Of a stretch of DNA of 5,213 bases, positions 1 through 5,213 are shown in pieces; positions within the stretch are counted from its first letter, which is position 1, and every line of letters starts with the position of its first letter. The position numbers were made by a program, and so were the translations under genes. The notes beneath the pieces were generated by a model. The model worked only from the letters and a program-made list of their open reading frames with translations, was not told the DNA's origin and did not search any database. This DNA is from Eubacterium sp. (GTDB lineage: Bacteria; Bacillota; Clostridia; Oscillospirales; Acutalibacteraceae): assembly GCA_029052085.1 (NCBI GenBank), contig JAIDJS010000279.1:1-5213 (forward strand), read 5' to 3'.

Positions 1-397
1 GATGTGTATACGAGCCAGTTTCATAAGCTTTATCAGAATAAAGCTTTGTTTCAAAACCGAATTTTGCATAAAAGTCAAATAAAGATTTATGGGCAGGAAT
101 CAGCCATAAAAAATCATTCATATACTTTTTTGCTTCCTTGATAAGACAGGAAGAATATCCTTTATTTCGGAATTTTTCATCAGTGCATACAGCATAAACG
201 TATTTGCCCTTTAAATCACAATACCTGCAATCAACAAGAAAAAGCATGGAAACCAATTTCTGCTCTTCAAAAAAGCCAAGGCAATTAACATTTTTACCGT
301 TTTCTAAAAAAAACAGTACATCTTCTCTGCTGTCCTCACTGAAAACACTTCTCCACAATGAAACAATCTGCTCTTGATCATCAGTAAATTTAATCAT
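1..397 (-). CDS. GNAT-family N-acetyltransferase, 3' end cut by window edge
   Basis: The ATG is at 397 and the frame stays open to the left edge, giving 132 residues with no stop; the C-terminus lies outside the window. The visible part looks like a GNAT domain, which transfers an acyl group from acyl-CoA to an amine. Residues 66-86 resemble motif A (beta-4/alpha-3), with the pyrophosphate-binding R77-N-K-G80-Y-S82 in the R/Q-x-x-G-x-G/A position; the last position is Ser instead of Gly/Ala. Residues 107-116 (FDFYAKFGFE) match the typical motif B end, where an aromatic residue and a Lys precede G-F. No signal peptide or membrane segment is seen. The start overlaps the stop of the DUF2156 gene by one base (TAATG), and an AGGA Shine-Dalgarno sits 5 nt upstream (403-406), so the start is well supported. 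The substrate is unknown. Family call is fairly sure; function is not. Confidence 0.82.
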   Translation of the reverse strand, partial: MIKFTDDQEQIVSLWRSVFSEDSREDVLFFLENGKNVNCLGFFEEQKLVSMLFLVDCRYCDLKGKYVYAVCTDEKFRNKGYSSCLIKEAKKYMNDFLWLIPAHKSLFDFYAKFGFETKLYSDKAYETGSYTH

Positions 398-1290
398 TAT
401 TTTCCTATATATTTTGCACTTTCTTTTTTGAGCCATAAGGACGGATGATAAGACTGCTTAGCCTTTCTTAAGCCCTCAATACCCAAATCTTCTTCTCTGT
501 TTATAAATTCATAGCCATCCTCAAGAAGCCTTTTTGCAAATTCCTGATTTATAATTGCGTATGCTCCCTGAATATCGGCAGGTGCTTTTTCAAAATGGGA
601 AACAAAGCAATTGTTTGCCCCCTTTTCACCATAAGTATAAGCAATAGCCTTTGAATTAACTCTGATAATTCCGCCTTTAAAGCCGAGTTTCTTATAATTC
701 TCAAATCCGGTCAAAACAGATTCAAATTCAAGAGAATAATCAGAATCATTCTCATCCTTATCATAAATCCAATTTGTATGAAGCTCTATACAATCAGAAA
801 TATTATCTTCATTAATTTCTTCATAGCACCAATCCGGATTATTTTTCTTAAAATTCGTTATATGATTTCTTTTTCCGTGATACTTTTTGCCTCTGAGCTC
901 AGCAAGATCTGATGTATTATAAATATAATCGTTACTGCCGTCATCATAAGAATACTCAAATTCGCCCTGAAAGAACGTATTAAGCATTTCCTTATAGCTT
1001 TCTGTTACGCCGTAGATAACAGGCGTTATTCCAAGCTCTTTGGCATCATTAATAATCTGCAGAACGGCATCTTTAAAATCCCCTCTGCCGATAGGAAGTG
1101 AATAAGAATACTTGTCCCTGCCCCAACGGCAGATAAAAAAGTCCTTATACCTTGCAACCTTAGTGCTGTATGCAGTATGCCAGATATAAATACTGCCGAA
1201 AGTATATTCGCAGTTCATACTGTGTGCATTAGATAAGCATTCATCAATCCACTTTTTGTCACTCATTTCAGGTATTTTAAATTCTAGCAT
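397..1290 (-). CDS. DUF2156 protein (phosphatidylglycerol lysyltransferase C-terminal-like)
   Basis: This 297-residue soluble protein resembles the DUF2156/LPG-synthase C-terminal family (PF09924), a tandem GNAT-like fold. In MprF-type enzymes that domain moves an aminoacyl group from aminoacyl-tRNA to lipid; stand-alone cytosolic members are mostly uncharacterised. Family-like signatures are the basic stretch at about residues 132-149 (LRGKKYHGKRNHITNFKK) and the C-terminal block at about 264-289, with N264-R-E-E-D-L-G, then G-L-R-K-A-K and a Y-x-P ending in W-L-K-K. There are no transmembrane helices, so it is not a full MprF flippase-synthase. The ATG at 1290 has AGAGG 4 nt upstream (1295-1299) and overlaps the end of the kinase gene by 7 nt. 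Its stop shares a base with the start of the next gene, also a GNAT, so the two may act together. The substrate cannot be inferred, and calling it a lysyltransferase would over-reach. Confidence 0.85.
   Translation of the reverse strand: MLEFKIPEMSDKKWIDECLSNAHSMNCEYTFGSIYIWHTAYSTKVARYKDFFICRWGRDKYSYSLPIGRGDFKDAVLQIINDAKELGITPVIYGVTESYKEMLNTFFQGEFEYSYDDGSNDYIYNTSDLAELRGKKYHGKRNHITNFKKNNPDWCYEEINEDNISDCIELHTNWIYDKDENDSDYSLEFESVLTGFENYKKLGFKGGIIRVNSKAIAYTYGEKGANNCFVSHFEKAPADIQGAYAIINQEFAKRLLEDGYEFINREEDLGIEGLRKAKQSYHPSLWLKKESAKYIGK
403..406 (-). promoter_or_regulatory. Ribosome binding site of the GNAT gene
   Basis: The minus strand reads AGGA, 5 nt before the ATG at 397, within the last codons of the DUF2156 gene. 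Together with the TAATG stop-start junction it supports the chosen start of the truncated acetyltransferase. Confidence 0.65.
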
Positions 1291-1949
1291 AATTCCTCTT
1301 TAATAATTTCTATAATATTATTATGTATTTCATTAATAGGAAGCGGATTTTCTCCGTCTGAGCACTGAATAACTTTCCAGCACTGCTTATTTGCAGTGTA
1401 CAGCGCTGCTTTTCGGCATTTTTGCAGGAATTCAACATTTACCTCATGAACATCCTTTTTACCCTCATCACCGTTATAACGGGCAGACATAAGCCTTTGA
1501 GAAATTTCAACAGGCATATCAAGATAAATAACCGCATCCGGCTTCGGAATACCGATTTTATTATATTCGAAATCAGCACTCCATTCAAGATACCTATCCC
1601 AGTCAGCCTCATCAATCTTTTCCATCTGATAAATAGAGTTAGAGGTTGCATATCTGTCTGCAAGAATAACTGTTCCGTTCTCGTAATCCCTGCCCCAATC
1701 CAGCTTGTAAGACGCAAATCTGTCAACAGCATAAAATGCACCTGCAGCATACGCATTAACATCATCTGCTGATTTTCCGAATTCACCGCCAAGATACATT
1801 TTAACAAGCGTGCTGGACGGACTGTCATAATCCGGCAGTTTTATTTTTTTATAATCAATTGCATGTTCCGAAAAATAATCCTCAAGCAGCTTTACCTGAG
1901 TTGATTTTCCGCTGCCGTCCAAGCCTTCAATAATAATTAATTTCTTCAT
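1284..1949 (-). CDS. tmk: Thymidylate kinase-family P-loop kinase (probable dTMP kinase)
   Basis: The 221-residue protein is of normal length for dTMP kinase, which phosphorylates dTMP to dTDP with ATP in the cytosol. The P-loop is G9-L-D-G-S-G-K15-S-T17. The D76-R77 pair in YAVDRFAS fits the family's nucleotide-site Asp-Arg, and D98-R-Y100 followed by S103/S105 and Y107-Q108 matches the DRY...YQ signature. The LID region is about 153-168 (R157, basic residues, then D-V-H-E). The P-loop lacks the Arg of human/yeast-type enzymes, while the LID carries Arg, as in the E. coli-type class. The REPGGT segment of ordinary bacterial Tmk is missing; K37-L-P-D40 takes its place and looks closer to the eukaryotic R-F-P form. 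The start overlaps the DUF896 stop (ATGA), and the Shine-Dalgarno is weak (GAG, 9 nt upstream), which suggests coupling. Another deoxynucleotide monophosphate kinase specificity is possible, so the gene symbol is tentative. Confidence 0.85.
   Translation of the reverse strand: MKKLIIIEGLDGSGKSTQVKLLEDYFSEHAIDYKKIKLPDYDSPSSTLVKMYLGGEFGKSADDVNAYAAGAFYAVDRFASYKLDWGRDYENGTVILADRYATSNSIYQMEKIDEADWDRYLEWSADFEYNKIGIPKPDAVIYLDMPVEISQRLMSARYNGDEGKKDVHEVNVEFLQKCRKAALYTANKQCWKVIQCSDGENPLPINEIHNNIIEIIKEELC
1295..1299 (-). promoter_or_regulatory. Ribosome binding site of the DUF2156 gene
   Basis: The minus strand reads AGAGG, inside the last codons of the kinase gene, 4 nt before the ATG at 1290. The site is embedded in upstream coding sequence and the start overlaps the kinase stop by 7 nt, so reinitiation or coupling is likely. 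Confidence 0.65.
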
Positions 1950-2155
1950 TTACTTTTTCTCGTTATCTTTTTTTTATTACCCTTTTCGTCAACAATATAG
2001 GTGTTTTCAAGCTGACCCACAAGGCTTTCCTTAAAGCTGTCAATATAGATACGGCGAAGCTTTGCCTGTTCTTCCTTTTCAGCCTGCGTGAGCCCATCCG
2101 CTTTGGATTTGCGGGCAAGCTCATTAATTCTGTTTATCTGTTCCTGTGTAACCAT
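1946..2155 (-). CDS. DUF896 / UPF0291 small protein (YnzC-like)
   Basis: This 69-residue protein matches the DUF896 pattern: an N-terminal helical hairpin with R9-I-N-E-L-A-R-K (residues 9-16), a turn at G21-L-T, and a second helix rich in E/K (K27-E-E-Q-A-K-L-R-R), then Y37-I-D-S-F-K and a family-like V55-D-E-K-G-N segment. The tail is strongly basic (residues 61-69). B. subtilis YnzC is the best-known relative and folds as a two-helix antiparallel hairpin with a disordered tail; its molecular function is unknown. There is no signal peptide, membrane segment or metal-binding motif. The ATG shares one base with the rpoD stop (TAATG). The best Shine-Dalgarno (AAGGA, 2168-2172) lies 12 nt away inside the rpoD end, longer than usual, so translation probably depends on ribosomes finishing rpoD. 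Its stop overlaps the kinase start. The family call is confident; the role is unknown. Confidence 0.9.
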   Translation of the reverse strand: MVTQEQINRINELARKSKADGLTQAEKEEQAKLRRIYIDSFKESLVGQLENTYIVDEKGNKKKITRKSK

Positions 2156-3285
2156 TAGTCTAAAAAGTCCTTCAATTTTTTACTTCTGCTTGGGTGGCGA
2201 AGCTTTCTTAATGCTTTGGCTTCAATCTGACGGATACGTTCGCGTGTAACATTAAATACCTTGCCAACCTCTTCAAGCGTTTTCGGATTTCCGTCTTCAA
2301 GACCGAATCTGAGAGCAAGAACTCTTTCTTCCCTTGGCGTTAATGTTTTCAGCACATCGGCAAGCTGTTCTTTAAGAAGACTCATTGATGCTGCATCAGC
2401 AGGTGCAAGCGCATCATCATCAGGAATAAAATCTCCAAGATGAGAATCCTCTTCTTCGCCGATAGGCGTTTCAAGAGAAACAGGCTCCTGTGCAACTCTC
2501 AGAATTTCTCTTACTTTATCTGTAGGCATTTCAAGGAACTCAGCTATTTCTTCTGGTGTCGGCTCTTTACCGTTCTGATGAAGCAGCTGGCTGTTTGCCT
2601 TTTTAACCTTATTGATTGTTTCAACCATATGAACAGGAATACGGATTGTTCTTGCCTGATCCGCAATAGCACGGGTAATAGCTTGTCTTATCCACCATGT
2701 TGCATAGGTGGAAAATTTAAAGCCCTTTGAATAATCAAACTTATCAACCGCCTTGATAAGACCCATATTTCCCTCCTGAATCAAATCAAGAAACTGCATA
2801 CCACGTCCAACATATCTTTTTGCAATACTTACTACAAGACGAAGATTGGCTTCTGCAAGTCTTTTCTTCGCAACTGCATCATCATCAGCTATTCGAATGG
2901 CATATTCAATTTCCTCCTCAGGCGTAAGGAGCGGCACTCTTCCTATTTCTTTAAGGTAAACCTTAACCGGATCGTCCATAGCAGCATTATCATTTGTTGC
3001 AACTGTATCTGCCGCATCGGTATCCTTGGGCAAATCAACCTCAAGCGTAATTCCGTCCAATGCTTCAGCAGAGAAATCATCTACAATACTGATATTTGAA
3101 CCATCAATCATATCATTAAGCTTCTCCAGCTCATCAACATCAAGATCAAGCTCAACAATAAGATTATCTATTTCCTGTGCAGTAAGATGACCTACTGCCT
3201 TTCCTTTATCCACAAGCTTTTTAAAGGCATTGTTTTTCTTTTCCTCAGAAACATGCTGTGTTGGGGTAAGATTAATTTTCTCCAT
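2155..3285 (-). CDS. rpoD: Primary RNA polymerase sigma factor RpoD/SigA
   Basis: The 376-residue protein is the housekeeping sigma-70 factor that directs RNA polymerase to -35/-10 promoters. Region 1.1 spans about residues 14-80 and is followed by a short acidic, Ala/Asp-rich linker. Region 1.2 is D104[11 protein letters not shown]. Region 2 runs from about 144 to 215 and includes the core-binding stretch [18 protein letters not shown] and the -10 recognition helix [13 protein letters not shown]. Region 3 starts at R215-I-P-V-H-M; the sigma finger is near S281-H-L-G-D-F. Region 4 covers about 317-365, with helix-turn-helix L337-E-E-V-G...[12 protein letters not shown] for the -35 box. The length is normal for the Gram-positive SigA type, which lacks the large non-conserved insert of E. 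coli RpoD. I chose the ATG at 3285 because AAAGGAG sits 6 nt upstream; an in-frame ATG at 3336 would add 17 residues overlapping dnaG. It follows dnaG by 13 nt. Confidence 0.98.
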   Translation of the reverse strand: MEKINLTPTQHVSEEKKNNAFKKLVDKGKAVGHLTAQEIDNLIVELDLDVDELEKLNDMIDGSNISIVDDFSAEALDGITLEVDLPKDTDAADTVATNDNAAMDDPVKVYLKEIGRVPLLTPEEEIEYAIRIADDDAVAKKRLAEANLRLVVSIAKRYVGRGMQFLDLIQEGNMGLIKAVDKFDYSKGFKFSTYATWWIRQAITRAIADQARTIRIPVHMVETINKVKKANSQLLHQNGKEPTPEEIAEFLEMPTDKVREILRVAQEPVSLETPIGEEEDSHLGDFIPDDDALAPADAASMSLLKEQLADVLKTLTPREERVLALRFGLEDGNPKTLEEVGKVFNVTRERIRQIEAKALRKLRHPSRSKKLKDFLD

Positions 3286-3290
3286 AATAT

Positions 3291-3298
3291 TCTCCTTT
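3291..3298 (-). promoter_or_regulatory. Ribosome binding site of rpoD (decides the start)
   Basis: The minus strand reads AAAGGAGA immediately after the dnaG stop codon, with 5 nt from its last base to the ATG at 3285. It is the strongest Shine-Dalgarno in the window. It argues for the 376-residue protein over the 393-residue form beginning within dnaG at 3336. Confidence 0.88.
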
Positions 3299-5035
3299 TT
3301 ATGTATTTCCAAATGCTTTTCTGAATTCATCATCATTCATTTCGGAAACGGCCTTGCCGTTTTTTCTGTTATACTCTTCCGAAATCACTTTCAGACAATC
3401 CGAAAATTCTTCCTTGGAATTTGCACTTTCCTTTCCTCTTGCTATGATTCCCGAATACCTGCCGCATTCATCGGCTGTCAGCTTATCGCCGAAATTGGTT
3501 ATATCGGTATCCGCACCATTTGATATATTTTCACAGATAAGACCGAAAAGCTTTCTCATAAAGCCGGGGGTTAAACAATCTGCTGAAAAATCGCCGATGC
3601 TCTTTAAGCAATCCGGATATTTCACAAGCAGGTAAATCATTCTTTCCTCTGCCTTGAATTTTTTTGCAGTTTCTCCGTTTTCATAAGAAATTCTGGCATT
3701 CTGCCTTATACTGTCATTTACTATTTTCTTATAATTTGATCTTTTTTCTGTTCTGCTTCTTCTGGTCATATAAGCTTCAAGCTGTACATTAAAGGTTCTT
3801 TTTTCAATACCAAGCTCATCTGAAAGACGAGATGCATATAAATCCCTTTCAACAGGAGAGGTATCAGCTATAATTTTTATAACCTCATTTACAAAATCCA
3901 CTTTTCCCTGCGTTAAGTTCAGATTATATTTCTTCCGTAAATCAAGAATTTTGAACTCAAGATCACTTGTTGCGCCCTCAAGCATACCGCCGAATTTTTC
4001 AGCCCCGACTGTTTTTATAATCTCATCGGGATCTTTTCCGTATTGAAGCACAGGAACTTTAATCTTAATATCGGTTTGCTTGAACATCTGAATTGCTTTG
4101 GTCAAAGCCTTTTGACCCGCTTCATCCGCATCATAAGCCAAAATGACCTCTTTTGCATATCTGCAGATTAAGCGCACCTGTTCACTTGTTAATGCTGTTC
4201 CGCAGCCTGCAACGGCATTTGTAAAACCTGCCTGATGCATTGAAATAACATCCATATAGCCTTCACAAAGGATAATACTGTTTTTTCCGCTGTCTTTAGC
4301 AAAATTAAGTCCGAAAACCTCATTTGTTTTTTTATAAGCAAGCGTATCATTTGTATTGATATATTTAGGCTTGCTGTCGTCAAGAACTCTTCCGCCGAAA
4401 GCAATAACATTTCCTCTGACATCAATAATCGGTGTCATTACGCGATTTCTGAAATAATCATAATAGCTGCCCTTATTGCTTTTGCGGGCAAGACCTGCCT
4501 CAACCATTTCAGAAAGAGTGAAACCCTGCGATTTAAGATGTTTTATAAGAGAATCCCATGAATCAGGAGCATAGCCTAAGCCAAATTTGGTTATAATCTT
4601 TTTAGTTAATCCTCGGTTTAAATAATAGCCAAGTGCCGTTTTTCCGTTATCGGAAAGCAACACCGAATGAAAAAATTTTGCAGCAGCTCTGTTCGCTTCC
4701 AGAATTCTTCTTCTGCGTTTTGAAAGGCTGTCATCATATCCATCAGCAGGCATCTGCATCCCTGCTCGTTCAGCAAGGGATTTAACTGCGTCCATATAAT
4801 CAAGGTTTTCAATTTTTCTTACAAAACCAACCGCATCTCCGCCTGCACCGCAGCCAAAGCAGTAAAAGGACTGTGTTTCAGGATAAACTGTAAACGACGG
4901 CGTTTTCTCATTATGAAACGGACATAAGCCAACTAAGGTTGAACCTCTGCGTTTAAGAGAAACATAAGTTGAAATGATATCCTCAATATCTGTTTTGAAT
5001 TTTAATTCCTGCAAAAACGAATCATTAAGCGGCAC
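3299..5035 (-). CDS. dnaG: DNA primase DnaG
   Basis: The 578-residue protein synthesises RNA primers for Okazaki fragments and for restart at the replication fork, working with the replicative helicase. It has three parts. The N-terminal zinc-binding domain has C38-P-F-H41 and C59-F-G-C62. The central polymerase core includes the basic F195-R-N-R-V-M-T-P block, F213-G-G-R and K224-Y-I-N. Its TOPRIM fold has E258-G-Y-M-D, the G277-C-G-T-A-L loop and metal-binding Y301-D-A-D304. G333-K-D-P-D-E follows the TOPRIM. The C-terminal region, about 455-578, is the poorly conserved helicase-interaction domain. The length is normal (E. coli 581). The start is GTG at 5035, with GAGGGAG 8 nt upstream and an in-frame stop just before it, so no earlier start is possible. 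It is the first gene of the operon in this window; its stop codon abuts the rpoD Shine-Dalgarno. No catalytic residue appears to be missing. Confidence 0.98.
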   Translation of the reverse strand: MPLNDSFLQELKFKTDIEDIISTYVSLKRRGSTLVGLCPFHNEKTPSFTVYPETQSFYCFGCGAGGDAVGFVRKIENLDYMDAVKSLAERAGMQMPADGYDDSLSKRRRRILEANRAAAKFFHSVLLSDNGKTALGYYLNRGLTKKIITKFGLGYAPDSWDSLIKHLKSQGFTLSEMVEAGLARKSNKGSYYDYFRNRVMTPIIDVRGNVIAFGGRVLDDSKPKYINTNDTLAYKKTNEVFGLNFAKDSGKNSIILCEGYMDVISMHQAGFTNAVAGCGTALTSEQVRLICRYAKEVILAYDADEAGQKALTKAIQMFKQTDIKIKVPVLQYGKDPDEIIKTVGAEKFGGMLEGATSDLEFKILDLRKKYNLNLTQGKVDFVNEVIKIIADTSPVERDLYASRLSDELGIEKRTFNVQLEAYMTRRSRTEKRSNYKKIVNDSIRQNARISYENGETAKKFKAEERMIYLLVKYPDCLKSIGDFSADCLTPGFMRKLFGLICENISNGADTDITNFGDKLTADECGRYSGIIARGKESANSKEEFSDCLKVISEEYNRKNGKAVSEMNDDEFRKAFGNT

Positions 5036-5043
5036 AATTTCAA

Positions 5044-5052
5044 CTCCCTCTT
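5044..5052 (-). promoter_or_regulatory. Ribosome binding site of dnaG
   Basis: The minus strand reads AAGAGGGAG followed by an 8-nt spacer and then GTG. This purine-rich Shine-Dalgarno fixes the GTG at 5035 as the start; the frame upstream closes with TAA before any alternative start codon. Confidence 0.8.
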
Positions 5053-5061
5053 AAAATATAT

Positions 5062-5089
5062 TTTATATTCCGGATAAACAGCTTGTCCG
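5062..5089 (-). promoter_or_regulatory. Candidate sigma-A promoter of dnaG-rpoD operon
   Basis: On the minus strand CGGACA (5084-5089, 4 of 6 matches to TTGACA) and TATAAA (5062-5067, 5 of 6 matches to TATAAT) are separated by 16 nt. Transcription from it would give a leader of roughly 20 nt that includes the dnaG Shine-Dalgarno. The region is AT-rich, so chance matches are common. A weaker alternative further upstream is TTGTAA (5185-5190) with GATAAA (5161-5166), spaced 18 nt. Confidence 0.3.
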
Positions 5090-5098
5090 TTAAAGCTG
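5071..5098. repeat. Two overlapping inverted repeats upstream of dnaG
   Basis: The first is a 19-bp imperfect palindrome at 5071-5089, CGGATAAACAGCTTGTCCG on the plus strand, with 14 of 18 non-central positions symmetric. The second is a perfect 6-bp inverted repeat, CAGCTT at 5079-5084 and AAGCTG at 5093-5098, with an 8-nt loop. They share bases, so in RNA only one could form at a time. Their position over the -35 and spacer of the candidate promoter would suit a repressor operator, but this is inference. Confidence 0.4.
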
Positions 5099-5142
5099 AT
5101 ATCCAATACAAATTTCTGATAAAATTACTTTTTCAATAACTT

Positions 5143-5177
5143 GTGCTATTCTCTGATAATTTTATCCAAAATAGCAC
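5143..5177. repeat. 35-bp nested inverted repeat in the dnaG leader region
   Basis: The outer arms are a perfect 8-bp inverted repeat: GTGCTATT at 5143-5150 and AATAGCAC at 5170-5177. Inside it is a second symmetric element, GATAA and TTATC arms around 5155-5166, so the whole could fold as one long stem with a small internal loop. Neither side shows a clear run of T after the stem (on the plus strand a short ATTTT follows), so a rho-independent terminator for a neighbouring gene is possible but not convincing. Confidence 0.5.
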
Positions 5178-5213
5178 CATTTTATTACAACACTTATTAT
5201 TTATACGCAATAT

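Larger units (their letters stand above)
5036..5213. other. Non-coding region upstream of dnaG
   Basis: These 178 bp up to the right edge hold no convincing coding frame. They are very AT-rich and contain the dnaG Shine-Dalgarno, the candidate promoter, the two sets of inverted repeats and an 8-bp direct repeat, TCTGATAA on the plus strand at 5115-5122 and 5152-5159. The gene beyond the edge, whether it belongs to the same operon or not, cannot be seen. Confidence 0.7.

Noticed and set aside
1422..1772. Open frame on the plus strand opposite the thymidylate kinase gene
   Set aside because: The translation has no recognisable motif, lies wholly antisense to a clear kinase and reads like low-complexity antisense translation.
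1439..1828. 129-residue frame on the minus strand within the kinase gene
   Set aside because: It is a frame-shifted shadow of the kinase; the kinase frame carries all the family motifs.
2261..2730. Two plus-strand open frames opposite rpoD
   Set aside because: They are antisense to highly conserved sigma regions 2 to 4 and show Ser- or Cys/Phe-rich translations with no family features.
3286..3336. N-terminal extension of RpoD from the ATG at 3336
   Set aside because: It overlaps dnaG coding sequence and has no comparable Shine-Dalgarno, whereas the ATG at 3285 has a near-ideal one.
3230..3635. Two plus-strand open frames opposite the dnaG 3' end and the dnaG-rpoD junction
   Set aside because: They have no supporting context and no recognised domain; hydrophobic stretches are an expected effect of reading the complement of charged codons.
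4189..4812. Two minus-strand frames inside dnaG (4189-4425 and 4618-4812)
   Set aside because: Both are out-of-frame shadows of the primase core and lack conserved motifs.
5143..5177. Rho-independent terminator at the nested inverted repeat
   Set aside because: The stem is AT-rich and not followed by a clear T-run on either strand, so I list it only as a repeat.
1..5213. Mobile element, CRISPR array, toxin-antitoxin or defence system
   Set aside because: No transposase, integrase, regularly spaced repeats or toxin/antitoxin-like pair is visible; the genes are core replication/transcription genes and metabolic enzymes.

Overview
The window looks like chromosomal DNA from a low-to-moderate GC Gram-positive bacterium of the Clostridia. 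A Ruminococcus- or Eubacterium siraeum-like member of the Oscillospirales/Eubacteriales is my best guess. The reasons are the dnaG-rpoD gene order without rpsU in front, the compact 376-residue SigA-type sigma factor lacking the long non-conserved insert of proteobacterial RpoD, the purine-rich Shine-Dalgarno sites, the AT-rich DNA and the presence of a DUF896 (YnzC-like) protein. The genus is an inference; no rRNA or other marker is present.

Every gene lies on the minus strand, so transcription runs from high to low coordinates. From right to left: a 178-bp non-coding leader (5036-5213) with inverted repeats and a possible promoter; dnaG primase (5035-3299, GTG start); rpoD/sigA primary sigma factor (3285-2155); a 69-residue DUF896 protein (2155-1946); a thymidylate-kinase-family P-loop kinase (1949-1284); a DUF2156 protein related to the C-terminal domain of phosphatidylglycerol lysyltransferases (1290-397); and a GNAT acetyltransferase (397 to the left edge, cut by the window).

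The six genes are packed as one apparent operon. There are 13 nt between dnaG and rpoD, then overlaps of 1 nt (TAATG), 4 nt (ATGA), 7 nt and 1 nt (TAATG). No room is left for terminators or ordinary intergenic promoters, so the genes are probably co-transcribed and partly translationally coupled. The first half is the classic macromolecular-synthesis core (primer synthesis for replication plus the housekeeping sigma factor). The second half joins it to a nucleotide kinase (probably dTTP supply), a small protein of unknown role and two acyl-transfer-fold proteins whose substrates cannot be read from sequence.

I found no mobile element, CRISPR array, RNA gene or obvious new system. The points most worth a second look are the composition of the operon downstream of rpoD, the divergent thymidylate kinase, the DUF2156-GNAT pair, and two symmetric elements upstream of dnaG, one of which overlaps a candidate promoter.
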